Positions 25,479 to 36,500 of a stretch of 64,000 bases of DNA are shown here, one piece after another. Positions within the stretch are counted from its first letter, which is position 1. Every line of letters starts with the position of its first letter. The notes under the pieces are model-generated. The model was not told the DNA's origin. It did no database searches and worked only from the letters and a program-made list of their open reading frames with translations. The position numbers and the translations under genes are program-made. Source of the stretch: an uncultured Acidimicrobiales bacterium (GTDB lineage: Bacteria; Actinomycetota; Acidimicrobiia; Acidimicrobiales; SZUA-35); contig CALIFY010000018.1 of assembly GCA_938021675.1 (NCBI GenBank), positions 62,001-126,000 on the forward strand, read 5' to 3'.

Positions 25479-27713
25479 GTGGTTCTTCTCCGTTTCTTAA
25501 AGCGAATGGCGTCCCTTGGGATTGTCCTCATCGCGCTCGCTGCGGTGGCGTCGACCACCGCGGTGGCGGTGCTGCCCCAGGTGGGCACGATCGCTACTGC
25601 ACATGAAGGTACAGCCGGCGAACTCGAACTCGACGTGTTGGCCGAACGCTCATCGATGCACGCCTCCGACGGCACGTTCCTTACGTTCCTTAGTGAAGAG
25701 GAAAACCGCGAGCCGATCGGGATTGATGACATCCCTCAGGAAGTGATCGATGCCATCCTCACGATCGAGGACGCCGACTTTTATGAGCATGACGGCGTGA
25801 ACCTTCGGGGTACGGTCCGGGCGTTGGTCGAGAACATCAACGCAGGCGGAATTGCCCAAGGCGGATCGACGATCACTCAGCAGCTGGTCAAACTCTCGTT
25901 ACTCACCTCGGAGCAGACCTTTTCCCGGAAGAGCACCGAGGCGTTCTATGCCCTCCGTCTCGAACGGCAGATGACGAAGGATGAGATCCTCGAACGGTAC
26001 CTCAACACGGTATTTTTTGGTTCGAGCGCGTACGGCGTGCAGGCCGCGGCCGAAACCTACTGGGGCTACCGAAACGCAGATGAGCTCGGTTGGCCCGAAG
26101 CGGCGTTGCTGGCCGGGATCATTCGCAGCCCGAGTCGCTTCGACCCGACGCGAAACCCCGAGGCAGCCCGTGAACGGCGCAACGTGGTGCTCGACCGGTT
26201 GGTCGTAACCGGTCATATCACCGCCGAAGAAGCCGACACTTACAAACTGACGCCACTTCCAGCCGAACGTCAAGAACCGTTCCCGATCGAGCCGACCGAC
26301 TATTTCATCCGCGATGCACTCGAAGCAGTGCTTGACGATGAAACGATCCTCGGCGGAGACCGTACCGATCGGTTCAACCTGGTGTACCGGGGTGGACTCA
26401 AGATCTACACCACTTTTGATCCGGCAATGCAGCGAGCAGCGCTTGAGACCCGCGACGAACTCCTGCCGGACAACGAAGAGGGTTTCACGGTGGCTATGGC
26501 CACGATCGACACGCATAGTGGGGCGGTTCGGTCTGTCGTTGGCGGCTTGGAGTTCAAACGCGACAACTTCAATCTCGCCACCCAAGGGCTCCGACTTCCT
26601 GGCTCGTCGATGAAGACGTTCGTGCTTGCCGCTCTCTTTGAGGCGGGATTTTCGCCGAGCGACGTCGTTCGAGCCGACGGCCCATGCCAATTCGATGACC
26701 CTGGGTCTCCTAACGGTGTCTACGAGGTCGGTGGCTCGTTCCGAGGACGGCAGAGTATCGAGGCCGTCACCCGATCATCGAACAACTGCGCGTTCGTTCG
26801 GTTGGGTCAGATCGTGGGCAACGACAAGGTCGTTCAGGCGGCGAAGCGGTTGGGGATCACCACCCTGCCGGAGGGCGCGAGCGACTTCAAGTCGTTGCCG
26901 CTTGGCACCGCCGCTGTTCACCCGATGGAAATGGCCGCCGCATACGCCGGGATCGGCAACGACGGCCGTTACAACAAGCCGTGGTACATCGAGCGAATCG
27001 AGGATCGAGACGGCAACGTCATCTTCCAAAAAGAAGAGGAATGGAACCGCGGCATAAGCCAACAATCAGCCCGATTGATCACCTCGGTGCTTGAAAGCAA
27101 TGTTGTAGAAGGCACGGGGACCCGGGCCAAGATCGGCGACGGCCATGCGGCCGCTGGTAAGACGGGAACGACGAATAGCTTCCGCGACGCCTGGTTCGTG
27201 GGGTACACCGATTACTACGCAACTGCGGTATGGCTCGGTCACCCCGACGAGGAGCTGAGTATTCGACTCTCGGGTTGGAACGGGTTCGGTGGTGGGCTTC
27301 CTGCCGCCATCTGGGGGGCGTACAACACCATCCTTCACGAGAATCTTGAGCCCCGTGAGTTTCCCGAGCCCGAGGGCGAAGACGGTGGCAGTTATCTGCG
27401 GGTCGACGGTGAGATCGATTATTGCGATTTCGATCGAGTGGAGGGCCGAACGGCCGGCACCCAGCTTTTCGATAGTGACGGAGACGGAAACTTCGATTGT
27501 TTCCGGCCAATACCGGAGTCGACGGCACCTCCGTCTAGCGAAGACTCCGTCCCAGAAGAAGACGATGATGACGAGGGAGCGCTCCCGTCCCAGCCGCTCC
27601 CGCCCGACCCTGACCCTGAGCCTCGACCGACGATCCCAATACCGACGCTGCCCCCAATCGAACCGGCAACGCCTCCCAGCGAGCCAGACGTCCTCCCCCC
27701 ACCGGAGGATTGA
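25479..27713 (+). CDS. class A penicillin-binding protein (transglycosylase/transpeptidase)
   Basis: The 744-residue bifunctional peptidoglycan synthase has an N-terminal membrane anchor (GIVLIALAAVASTTAVAVLP) and a GT51 glycosyltransferase domain with IEDADFYEHDGVN and GGSTITQQLVK. The penicillin-binding transpeptidase domain has the SxxK motif in PGSSMKTF, SxN in RSSNNCAF and KTG in AAGKTGTTNSF. A Pro/Asp/Glu-rich tail of about 70 residues follows. It polymerises and cross-links glycan strands outside the membrane. Length and motif order are complete. Confidence 0.95.
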   Translation: MVLLRFLKRMASLGIVLIALAAVASTTAVAVLPQVGTIATAHEGTAGELELDVLAERSSMHASDGTFLTFLSEEENREPIGIDDIPQEVIDAILTIEDADFYEHDGVNLRGTVRALVENINAGGIAQGGSTITQQLVKLSLLTSEQTFSRKSTEAFYALRLERQMTKDEILERYLNTVFFGSSAYGVQAAAETYWGYRNADELGWPEAALLAGIIRSPSRFDPTRNPEAARERRNVVLDRLVVTGHITAEEADTYKLTPLPAERQEPFPIEPTDYFIRDALEAVLDDETILGGDRTDRFNLVYRGGLKIYTTFDPAMQRAALETRDELLPDNEEGFTVAMATIDTHSGAVRSVVGGLEFKRDNFNLATQGLRLPGSSMKTFVLAALFEAGFSPSDVVRADGPCQFDDPGSPNGVYEVGGSFRGRQSIEAVTRSSNNCAFVRLGQIVGNDKVVQAAKRLGITTLPEGASDFKSLPLGTAAVHPMEMAAAYAGIGNDGRYNKPWYIERIEDRDGNVIFQKEEEWNRGISQQSARLITSVLESNVVEGTGTRAKIGDGHAAAGKTGTTNSFRDAWFVGYTDYYATAVWLGHPDEELSIRLSGWNGFGGGLPAAIWGAYNTILHENLEPREFPEPEGEDGGSYLRVDGEIDYCDFDRVEGRTAGTQLFDSDGDGNFDCFRPIPESTAPPSSEDSVPEEDDDDEGALPSQPLPPDPDPEPRPTIPIPTLPPIEPATPPSEPDVLPPPED

Positions 27714-27745
27714 CGACCCGGAGTTAACCGATCGGAGTCCCAGTC

Positions 27746-28528
27746 ATGGATGGAACCCTCATCCATCGGCTAGGGTCCCAGGCGTTCTCGTCGACTGGAG
27801 ATTACGGCTTGGCCTCACCGTCCTACGAACAGATTCTCACTATCCAGAACCTCGACCTTGCGATGCGTCAGCTGCGACACAAGATCGATAACCACCCGGC
27901 TCGCCAAAAGATGGCCGACCTTTCGGGTCGGATGGCTGAGCACGAGACGTCGAAAGCCAATACCGAGGAGCGTCGTCATGACCTCGAACGGCAGCAGAAG
28001 CGGCTGGGGGACGAAGTAGCGTCCATCGAGAAAAAGAGGCAGGAGACCGACGGGAAGCTCTATGGGGGTGATGTAACCGCGGCCAAAGAGTTGTTGGCGC
28101 TTCAGGACGAAGCCGCGACCCTCCTGGAACGTCAGAGGCGAGTAGAAGATGACCAGCTGTTATTGATGGAACAGCAAGAGTCGGTGGCGGAGCAGCTTTC
28201 GGCCCTCAACGAGATCGGTGATGAATTCCAGGCCGAGATGGCCACACTCCAAAACGAGTTAACGGTGGCCATCGCCGAGTTCGAAACGGAGCTAGAGGGC
28301 GTAGCGTCCGAGCGGTCCAGTGCGGCCGGACCGGCTGTCCCTGAGCTGCTGACGAGGTACGAGGATCTTCGGGATCAATACGACGGCGTCGCTGTTGCTC
28401 GTCTCGTAAATGGGCGATGCGATGGTTGCCATATCCAGTTGTCGGCGATGGCCGTCGACCAGGTGGGAAAGATGCCCGACGATGCAGTGGTCACGTGCGA
28501 AGAGTGCGGTCGTTTGTTAGTCCGCTGA
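27746..28528 (+). CDS. coiled-coil protein with C4 zinc-ribbon (CT398/CdsZ-like)
   Basis: The protein is up to 260 residues. A long antiparallel-type coiled coil (about residues 30-200) is followed by a C-terminal zinc ribbon with CDGCHIQLS and CEECGRLLVR. This is the architecture of the zf-RING_7/CT398 family, found in most actinobacteria and of uncertain role (proposed nucleic-acid or protein chaperone). An ATG at 27746 with GGAG upstream and a TTG at 27809 with GGAG upstream are both possible starts. The second removes 21 residues of little family character. Confidence 0.82.
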   Translation: MDGTLIHRLGSQAFSSTGDYGLASPSYEQILTIQNLDLAMRQLRHKIDNHPARQKMADLSGRMAEHETSKANTEERRHDLERQQKRLGDEVASIEKKRQETDGKLYGGDVTAAKELLALQDEAATLLERQRRVEDDQLLLMEQQESVAEQLSALNEIGDEFQAEMATLQNELTVAIAEFETELEGVASERSSAAGPAVPELLTRYEDLRDQYDGVAVARLVNGRCDGCHIQLSAMAVDQVGKMPDDAVVTCEECGRLLVR

Positions 28529-28558
28529 TCGGGCTCATCGGTTCAGGAGGCACACTCG

Positions 28559-29071
28559 GTGTTGTTGTGGTTCGCTATCGTCGGCCCGGTACTGGTCGCC
28601 GAGATTTTTCGCAGCCCGAAGATCGACTATCGGCTGGTGTCCATCGCCGCAGTCGTGCCGGTCGTCGACGTCGTCATCGGGTCGGTCTCGTTTCTGCACT
28701 CTCTCGTTACGCCGGTGGTCACCCTGACGGTGATAATGATGGCGACGGTGCCAACAGGTCCCGTCGGCGGTCGATTGCGTGCCGGTCGTCTACTTCGGCG
28801 CAGATTGCTCGGAATCCCAATCGGACTGTTTATGCACCTCGTGCTCGATGCATCGTGGTCGACCTCAAGATTGTTCTGGTGGCCGCTTCTGGGCTCGGAC
28901 CTGCGGCAGGTGGATCTGCCGGAATCGAGCGGAGTGACGGTGCGGCTGTTGCTCGATGTGGTTGCGGTTGCCGTGGCGTTTTGGGCCTACCGTCGATACG
29001 AGCTCGACAACATCGACAATCGACACCTGTTGGTATCCCAGGGGCACCTCGCCCGACGGGCCCTATCCTGA
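28559..29071 (+). CDS. membrane protein of YdjM-like metal-dependent hydrolase type
   Basis: The 170-residue protein has four to five hydrophobic segments and conserved-looking metal-binding features of the family: DYRLVSIAAVVPVVDVV near the start, a lone His in FLHSLVTP, GLFMHLVLDASWS and WWPLLG. Biochemistry of the family is poorly known. The GTG at 28559 begins the first helix. It lies between the zinc-ribbon gene and a phosphatase gene on the same strand with short gaps, consistent with an operon. Confidence 0.65.
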   Translation: MLLWFAIVGPVLVAEIFRSPKIDYRLVSIAAVVPVVDVVIGSVSFLHSLVTPVVTLTVIMMATVPTGPVGGRLRAGRLLRRRLLGIPIGLFMHLVLDASWSTSRLFWWPLLGSDLRQVDLPESSGVTVRLLLDVVAVAVAFWAYRRYELDNIDNRHLLVSQGHLARRALS

Positions 29072-29135
29072 GCCTGGTCGTCCACCGGCCGGTTTGTCCA
29101 GGACGCAGCCGCCGTTCCGTAGATGAGGAGGCCGA

Positions 29136-29708
29136 GTGACGCTCTACATATGCCGCCACGGCCAGACCGAGGCGAATGCCTCCGGTCTGCTACTAGGACG
29201 GGCCGACCCGGACCTAAACGAGATGGGACGGATCCAATCCGCCGCCATCGCGGCAGCAGTGCCAACGCCAGCCCGTGTCGTTTCCAGCCCGCTGCAGCGG
29301 TGCCGTCAAACCGCTGAGGCGTTTGGGCAACATATCGAAGTTGACGAGCGCCTCATCGAACTCGACTACGGCGAATTCGACCTGCGAAAGGTGGCAGAGA
29401 TTTCGGACGAGACCTGGACAGCATGGCGTGACGATGCCGACTTCCGTCCACCCGGAGGAGAGTCGCTACACGAACTGGGGACGAGAGTGGCGGCCTGCCT
29501 AGAAGACCTCGGATCGAGCGCGGTCGACGCTGAGGTGGTTGTCGTGACCCATGTGTCGCCTATCAAAGCGGCAATAGCGTGGGCGCTCGGCTGCTCGATC
29601 GCGGTGTCGTGGCGGTGTTTCGTATCCCAGGCCTCAATCTCTGAGATTGCCATCGGCCGGGAGGGCCCGATGCTGCGGCTGTTCAACGGCGTTGGTCACC
29701 TCGAATGA
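29136..29708 (+). CDS. histidine phosphatase family protein
   Basis: The 190-residue phosphoglycerate-mutase-like phosphatase has the catalytic motif LYICRHGQTEANA (phospho-His in RHG), ADPDLNEMGRIQ, SSPLQRCRQTAEAF and the second His in VVVVTHVSPIKAAI, with the acid residue in IELDYGEFD. The substrate is not determinable. GAGGAGGCCGA upstream serves the GTG start. The stop overlaps the start of the hemolysin III gene by four bases (ATGA). Confidence 0.9.
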   Translation: MTLYICRHGQTEANASGLLLGRADPDLNEMGRIQSAAIAAAVPTPARVVSSPLQRCRQTAEAFGQHIEVDERLIELDYGEFDLRKVAEISDETWTAWRDDADFRPPGGESLHELGTRVAACLEDLGSSAVDAEVVVVTHVSPIKAAIAWALGCSIAVSWRCFVSQASISEIAIGREGPMLRLFNGVGHLE

Positions 29709-30463
29709 ACGAGGCTACGTCGCCCCGATCCGAAGCATCGGAATCGACTGACCAGAAACCGACGATGGAACGTCGCACTCGACGCCGGATGAGAGATGCC
29801 TCGACACGACCGGTGGTCGTATCGGTTGCAGACGGCATGCCGCGGCCCCGTTGGCGCGGTCGTCTACATGCCGGAGGATTCGCCCTCGCCGCAGTCGTAG
29901 GCCCGGCGCTTCTTTGGCTGGCCACGTCGAGAACGGCCAAGGTGGCGGTGACCGTCTACCTCGTGAGCATGCTCGGGTTGTTTGGTACATCGGCTGGCTA
30001 TCACCTGTTAGCTAGGACGGAACGGGCGCAGCAGATCATGCGTCGGCTCGATCATTCCGCCATCTTTGTCAAGATTGCCGGTACCTACACGCCGGTGTGT
30101 CTACTGGCGTTGCCTCCCCGTTGGGGTCGATCTATCTTGGCCGCGATTTGGCTTGCGGCGGCTGTTGGAATCGCGGTCAAGCTGTTTGGTGGAGCACGTC
30201 TTCTCCGGTTGAGTAACGCGCTCTACCTGGCGTTTGGGTGGATCGCGGTGCTGGCCTTGCCGGTGATTATCGATCATCTCACCTGGTCCGAGTTCGCGCT
30301 GCTCGCCGTGGGCGGAATGATGTACACGATCGGCGCCATCCTGTTCTATTGCAAGCGTCCGCGTCTTCGTCCGATGGTGTTTGGGTACCACGAGGTGTGG
30401 CATGGATTCACGGTCGTGGCCGCGGTAGCTCATTTTGCAATGGTGTGGTCGGTCGCGGGATAA
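29705..30463 (+). CDS. hemolysin III / adiponectin-receptor-like (PAQR) membrane protein
   Basis: The 252-residue protein has a basic N-terminal tail followed by seven membrane helices. The PAQR metal-site signatures are present: GTSAGYHLL, RRLDHSAIFVKIAGTYTP and the C-terminal GYHEVWHGFTVVAAVAHF. Bacterial relatives are annotated hemolysin III or YqfA and are thought to be zinc-dependent membrane amidohydrolases. Direct cytolysis is doubtful for most. The ATGA overlap couples it to the phosphatase gene. Confidence 0.9.
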   Translation: MNEATSPRSEASESTDQKPTMERRTRRRMRDASTRPVVVSVADGMPRPRWRGRLHAGGFALAAVVGPALLWLATSRTAKVAVTVYLVSMLGLFGTSAGYHLLARTERAQQIMRRLDHSAIFVKIAGTYTPVCLLALPPRWGRSILAAIWLAAAVGIAVKLFGGARLLRLSNALYLAFGWIAVLALPVIIDHLTWSEFALLAVGGMMYTIGAILFYCKRPRLRPMVFGYHEVWHGFTVVAAVAHFAMVWSVAG

Positions 30464-30744
30464 ACGGACAATCCGATCGCCGGTGAAGCCCGAGTCGACT
30501 TCGCAACATCCGACCGGTGGACAGAGGCCGGTCGGACCTCGGGCACGAGATCCGACCGGCGTACCGATTCGAGCGAGTATGGACCAGCGGGCGACTGCCG
30601 GCCCATCGGCCGAAACGGCAACTTGTCGTAGCGAGCTAGCTAACGCTACGAGCGAGAGAACTGCACCGTAATTGCTATTACGCCCGGTCGCAACACGGCC
30701 GATGTGCCCACGATGGCCGCCGTTGGTGGTTGGGCCAGTGAATT

Positions 30745-31134
<390 letters not shown>

Positions 31135-31178
31135 CCCGCATACTATCAGGCCACCGACCAGGGGCCCGCAACGATAGG

Positions 31179-31574
31179 TCAGCGTGATGCTCGGGCCATC
31201 CGCCGACGGACGACATCACTGGCCAACGCGCCGGCTATCCCGAACGTCACGGCCAACACGCCGGTTAGGACGGTGGCGGCCAAACTGATATCGACGCCAT
31301 CGGCCCACCCGGCGACGACACCGACGAGCTGGGCCACGACGAACGCCAGGAACGCGCTGGCCGCACCGTGAACCATCGGAGTGTCGGGTCGAAGCCGGCC
31401 GGCGATGAATCCGGCGAGGGCGAAACCGAACAGGATCACCAAGACAAACACCAGTGCCCAAGCCGCTGACGATCCCTCGTCGAGTGCCAACGCGGCACCG
31501 AGTGCTCCCGGTACCAGAAGTAGCAAGCCTCCCGTTGCGGCCGTACGGACTATCGTCCAGTCGAGTCTGCGCAC
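31179..31574 (-). CDS. small four-helix membrane protein
   Basis: The protein is 131 residues from the GTG at 31574. It has four hydrophobic segments (TGGLLLLVPGALGAALAL, ALVFVLVILFGFALAGFIAG, GAASAFLAFVVAQLVGVVAG, ISLAATVLTGVLAVTFGIAG) and a basic C-terminus RRRMARASR. It resembles TIGR04086-like small membrane proteins and has no known function. TATTCT lies 8 nt before the GTG and supports this start over the longer frame to 31715, which overlaps the rubrerythrin gene. Confidence 0.62.
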   Translation of the reverse strand: MRRLDWTIVRTAATGGLLLLVPGALGAALALDEGSSAAWALVFVLVILFGFALAGFIAGRLRPDTPMVHGAASAFLAFVVAQLVGVVAGWADGVDISLAATVLTGVLAVTFGIAGALASDVVRRRMARASR

Positions 31575-31638
31575 TGCCTCAGAGAATAGCGGGGTGGCGT
31601 GCCGGTGATCGAGCGAACCGACCGAAGGAGGGCACCAG

Positions 31639-32088
31639 GTGCCGGACCAACAACAAGAACAGCGCCCCCAACTAAGCGGGTCTCGGACCGAGGCTAACCT
31701 GCGAGCGGCCTTCACCCGGGAAAGCGAGGCGAGTCGACGGTATGTCTATTTCGCCCAACAGGCCGACGTCGAGGGGCATCCCGACATTGCCGCCCTCTTT
31801 CGATCGGCGGCCGACAGCGAGAGCGGGCACGCTATTGGGCACCTAGACATTCTGGCTGAAACCGGTGACCCGCTCACCGAGTCGCCCATTGGATCGACCG
31901 AAGAAAATCTGGCGTCTGCTGTGGCGGCCGAGCAACAGGAAGCTGAGGAAATGTACCCATCGTTTGCTGAGGTCGCTCGCCAAGAAGGGTTCAGCGAAAT
32001 CGCCGATTGGATGGAAAGCCTGATGTCGGCTGAATCCGGCATAGCGGAGCGCTTCGCGACAGCCGCCCGAATGTTTGACGATGCGTGA
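31639..32088 (+). CDS. rubrerythrin-type ferritin-like protein
   Basis: The 149-residue four-helix protein has di-iron ligands in RAAFTRESEASRRYVYF (Glu), DSESGHAIGHLD (ExxH), EEMYPSFAEVA and MSAESGIAERF. The rubredoxin domain of classical rubrerythrins is absent. Such proteins act in peroxide reduction or iron handling and need a separate electron donor. AGGAGGG precedes the GTG start. Confidence 0.88.
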   Translation: MPDQQQEQRPQLSGSRTEANLRAAFTRESEASRRYVYFAQQADVEGHPDIAALFRSAADSESGHAIGHLDILAETGDPLTESPIGSTEENLASAVAAEQQEAEEMYPSFAEVARQEGFSEIADWMESLMSAESGIAERFATAARMFDDA

Positions 32089-32127
32089 CATCGGCGCTGC
32101 TTGAGTGACTGGCTACAGTCTCGGGCC

Positions 32128-33237
32128 ATGGAATCGACCCAGTCACCTCCGACCAACGCGGACTCGGCCGGCGAAGTGCCATCGGCCGTCGAGGCCGACG
32201 GCGGATGGCCAAAATTGCTTCGGCAGCTGAGTTCTGGCCAGGATCTCGATCGGTCGACGGCAGAGGCGGCGATGACCGACATTCTCGCCGGGCGGACCTC
32301 ACCGATTCATATCGCCGCGTTGTTGGTCGGGTTGAAGGCGAAAGGGGAGACCGTCGACGAGCTGGTCGGTTTAGCCACTGCGATGCGCGCTGCCGCCGAA
32401 CCGTTGACGGTGCCGGCCGGAACGATCGACATCGTTGGCACCGGCGGTTCGGCCCATAGGCGGTCGCACGCGCTGAACGTTTCGACCATGGCGAGCATCG
32501 TGGCTGCTTCGGCGGGTGCAACGGTCTGCAAGCATGGGAATCGCCGGGCATCGTCAACCTCGGGTTCGTTCGACTTTCTCGAGGCGCTCGGAGTGGCGAT
32601 CGAACTGGGACCCAAGGATCTCGAAGTTTGCATCGAAGAGGTTGGTCTCGGGTTTGCCTTTGCTCGTAGCTTCCATCCGGCCATGCGCTTCGCCGGACCG
32701 GTCCGGGCTGAACTCGGGATCCCGACGACCTTCAATCTTCTCGGTCCGTTGGCCAATCCCGGTCGAGTGAGCAGGCAGGTAATCGGCGTCGCCTCGGTGG
32801 CGACCGCCGAACTTTTGGCCGAAACGCTCCGCGCCCTCGATGCCACGTCGACTTGGGTGGTTGCAGGCGCCGACGGTCTCGACGAGCTGTCGACGACCGG
32901 TGATTCCGTCGCCCATATCGTGACGCCAACCGGGGTCTCCGTGGAGCGAATTGAGATAGAGGCTCTCGGTCTTGAGCGGACCAGCCTCGACGAGCTGGTC
33001 GGCGGTTCTCCGGCCGAGAACGTCTCGGTGTTCCATGAGATTCTTGCCGGAACCCCGGGACCTCATCGTGACATTGTCTTACTGAACGCCGCAGCTGGTC
33101 TCGTGGTCGCCGACCGAGTGGAGACGCTGGCCGATGGCCTTGATCTCGCCGCACGCGCCGTCGACGACGGTCGGTCCACACACACGCTTGAACGGCTGAT
33201 TTCGGTGACCAATCGGTTGGTCGATGAGCAAAAGTGA
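32128..33237 (+). CDS. trpD: anthranilate phosphoribosyltransferase
   Basis: The protein is about 369 residues. It shows the PRPP-binding GTGGSAHRRSHALNVSTMAS, the KHGNRRASSTSGSFDFLEALG segment and HPAMRFAGPVRAELGIPTTFNLLGPLANP, all hallmarks of TrpD. TrpD joins anthranilate to PRPP in tryptophan synthesis. In place of the common SSKSGSADVLE it has SSTSGSFDFLE, and GTGGSAHR replaces GTGGDG, so a functional shift within the nucleoside phosphorylase III class cannot be excluded. No other trp gene is nearby. TACAGT 8 nt upstream supports the ATG at 32128. Confidence 0.88.
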   Translation: MESTQSPPTNADSAGEVPSAVEADGGWPKLLRQLSSGQDLDRSTAEAAMTDILAGRTSPIHIAALLVGLKAKGETVDELVGLATAMRAAAEPLTVPAGTIDIVGTGGSAHRRSHALNVSTMASIVAASAGATVCKHGNRRASSTSGSFDFLEALGVAIELGPKDLEVCIEEVGLGFAFARSFHPAMRFAGPVRAELGIPTTFNLLGPLANPGRVSRQVIGVASVATAELLAETLRALDATSTWVVAGADGLDELSTTGDSVAHIVTPTGVSVERIEIEALGLERTSLDELVGGSPAENVSVFHEILAGTPGPHRDIVLLNAAAGLVVADRVETLADGLDLAARAVDDGRSTHTLERLISVTNRLVDEQK

Positions 33238-33326
33238 CCACCTCGTCACTGAGTGGGCTGAGCTGCCCGAACCATTCGATTGTGTGAAAGTTTTTTGACA
33301 ATTGGGTCGAGGTTGCCTGTACGAGC

Positions 33327-33542
33327 GTGTCCAACAGTCGCTACCGTTGTGTTACGTGCGGCAACATGACAAGGTTCGATGTGGTTGTGACGAGGCGCTT
33401 CAAGGAGACCTACAGCTTTGAGGTCGACGGGGTTCCGAGCCCTCTCGAAACAGAGGTGACCGTCGAAAATGTGGACCATATGATCTGTGGCCGGCGCGGC
33501 GCCGATAGTGTCACCGTGCTTGGCTGGTCGGGGCAGGACTGA
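33327..33542 (+). CDS. small protein with zinc-finger-like cysteines
   Basis: The 71-residue protein begins YRCVTCGNMTRFDVVVTRR and ends VENVDHMICGRRG. Two Cys near the N-terminus and one Cys with a nearby His near the C-terminus suggest a zinc site. In related actinobacterial proteins the last motif is CxxC. Here only one Cys remains (MICGRRG), so the site may be incomplete. Its stop overlaps the start of the NYN protein gene (TGATG), so the pair is coupled. Confidence 0.68.
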   Translation: MSNSRYRCVTCGNMTRFDVVVTRRFKETYSFEVDGVPSPLETEVTVENVDHMICGRRGADSVTVLGWSGQD

Positions 33543-36500
33543 TGGGCTCCAAGATGCTTCATGCCGCATGTGAGCTAGCCTTTACCGTCGCTCGCGACGG
33601 TGCCGAGGCGTCAGCACCCGTTGAACCACCGAGGACGATGCGCAGGTTTATGGATGCTGTCGAGCTGCCGAGACGAGCGATCTCAGCCGCACAGCACGCC
33701 ATCGAGGACGACGAAACGTTCCGGGAACGGGTGGCGGAGCGGGCCTCGGAGGACGAAGTTGGTCGGGCGGGCTTCCTCTGGTTACGGAGACCGGATGGTT
33801 GGGCCAAAGAATTCGCAAAACTGTCCGATCCCGATGGTTCTGGCTCCAACGGAACCGTAACCGAGATCGAAACCGCGGTGCGCGCAACCACCGCGAACCA
33901 TGGCAACCTGGTCGACTCTTCTGTGCCAGATCCCTTCGGTGTGAGCGACGAGTACTCGGCGTCGTTCGACCAGGGTGATCCGACCGTAGAGATCGGCCAA
34001 CTACCCAACCAATCTCCATTCGAACTAGCCACTCTGGGAACTACCGCTGTGAGCGATCAAGCCAATGTTGAAGCGACAAACCACCTGGAGCCACTCGCAT
34101 CGGACGATGGCGAACGAGGCGACTCCGACAAAGCCGAATACGAAGCCGACGCCATCGAGAGCGAGCTGTCGAGCCTTCGCGGCCTGGTGTCTCGTCTAGC
34201 TGGAGAACGGCAGGCCGTGGCTGCGACAGAGCCCGAGGTTGCCAACGAAGCTCCGCCATCTCCTGAGATGCAGCAGCTGGCGAGTGAGGTCCTCGATCTC
34301 CGGAGCGATCTTGAAGCCGCTCGTCACGAGTTGGCGATCGCCGAGGCGGATCTCACCGCGGCCCGTAACGAGCGCGAAGAAACCCTGCGCCAAAACTCCG
34401 AGACCCTTAAACGGCGGGTCGAGCTCGAAAAAGAGCTGGCAACGATTCGCAATGATCGATTGGAGGTCGAGAACCAGGCATCGGATGCTCAGGTCTCGAT
34501 CATCAGCCTCCAAGACAAATTGGCCAGGGCCGAGAGCGGATTCGAAAGCGCCGAGCGTGAACGGGCGGCGGCAAAAGCACAGCTCGAAACGGTGAGCGCC
34601 GAACTCGAACAGATTCGCGAAGACACCGATTCGGTCAGAAGCGAGAGAGATGAACTGCGTTCGCGGATTCGCGAAATAGATGAGAAGACCGGCGGCCACG
34701 ACGTCGGCGAACTCTCTGAGACGAACGTTGCGTTAGGCGCCGAGTTGGAAACGGCGAACCGAGAGTTGTCTCGGTTGACCACCTTGTCGGATGGTCTGGA
34801 GGAGCAGCTCAGAAACGTGACCGCCACCGCCGAATCGGTGACGACGGAACGAGACGAACTGACCTCGCGCCTCGCCGACACGGAATTGGCATTGGAATCG
34901 ACCTCGGCCCAGCATGGCGCGCTTCAATCGGACGCCGATCGCCTGGCCGCTGAGGTCGGATCGTTGCGAGCCGAACGGGATGGGCTGCGGACCCAACTGA
35001 CCGACTTGCAATCCAGCCTCGCCGAAATGCTCCAAGAGCAATCCGAGACAAGGCAACGCAATGACGCCGACCGTCAAGCGCTCAACGAGCTTCGGGTCGA
35101 GCGTGACGTTCAGCTGGCCAGAATGGCCGATCTCGAACAGGTGGGCCACGATTCGGAGATCCAAATCGCCGAATTGGTCAAAGAGCGAGATGACCTGGTC
35201 GTTGCCAGGAACAGCTTGTTGACCGAGCGTGGTCAACTTCGGGGGGAGGCAGCGGCCGCCGCCGCCGATCATGAGCAGTTGACGGCCCGCTTTCGGGTCG
35301 TCGAAACAAAGGCCGAAAAAGCCAACGCCGAGCTCGATACCGAGCGTTCGAGGATCGAACGCATGGCAGCGCAGATTACCCAGTTCGAAGCTACCCACGA
35401 GGAGCAGATCCTCGACATCAACCGGCTGACAGAGGAGCGGCACAGCCTGGCCATTGGCATCGAGGAATTGGAAGCCGAACGGGTAGACGCCGGTGTGTTG
35501 CGTACCGAGCGAGATGAACTGCTCGCTCGGCTTGGTGAGATGTCCCGCCAGTCTGAGGAAGAGAGCCAAAGGCTCAATGGTCGACTGTCGGAAATCTCCG
35601 AAAAGCTTGCCTCGGCCGAGGTCGAGGTGTCGTCGCTGCAGCAGAAGCTGACCGATGCCAACGCCGAACGGGAAGCCGCAGATCGGGGCCGGGCCACAAC
35701 CGAGCAACAGCTCGGTGAGTTCAACGAAAAGTTGGCCTCGTTCGAACAACAATCGGTTCTCGCCATCGAGCGCGAATCGACCCTAGAGGCACAGCGGTCA
35801 GAGCTTGAAGGTCAGATCGCTGAACTGTCCGAGCAACAGATTGCCGCCGACATGGCTCGGGCGTCACTGGAACGCCAACTGGCCGATGCTCTCGAGCTGC
35901 AGGCGAACGCCGAGCAGGCGGTGCTCGATCAGGAACAGGAGCTATCTCACCGCGGTTCGACCAACCACGAGCTAGAGCAGCGAATCGCGGCAATGCTCGA
36001 AGAACAGGCGGTGGTCGAAACGGACCGAACCGCGCTTGAGCGGCAGGTCGCCGACTTCGACGGCATTCGCGACGAGCTCGAATCGAAGATACGGGAGGCC
36101 GAGGCGCGGGAAGCCGAGCTGCTCGAACAGGTTGCTGGACTCGACGATCGTCGACACGGCGCCGACTCAGACCGGGGTGAACTTGAGGTTCAGCTGGCGG
36201 TTGGGACTACTGCCAGGGCGGCTCTAGAAGATCAACTCTCCGAAGCGGAAACCGCGCGGGCCGAGATGGAGGAGAAGCTGGCAGAAGCGATGGTCGATAT
36301 CGATGCAATGCGGCTTGAGATCGAGTCGGCCAACACCGAGATCGACCGACTTCAAGGCGGGTCCGACAACGATGGCGATGCCACCCAGGCCGAGTCCGCA
36401 GATACCGGCGAGACATCTGACTCGGGCGAGGTGGCGGCTATTGACGTCGATGACAACGCCGATGCCGATGCCGGTGGCGATGAGGAATCGGCCAACGACG

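Noticed and set aside
33295-33323. TTGACA with 17-base spacing to TGTACG upstream of the small zinc-finger gene
   Set aside because: The -10 half is weak and would place the transcript start inside the GTG start codon.
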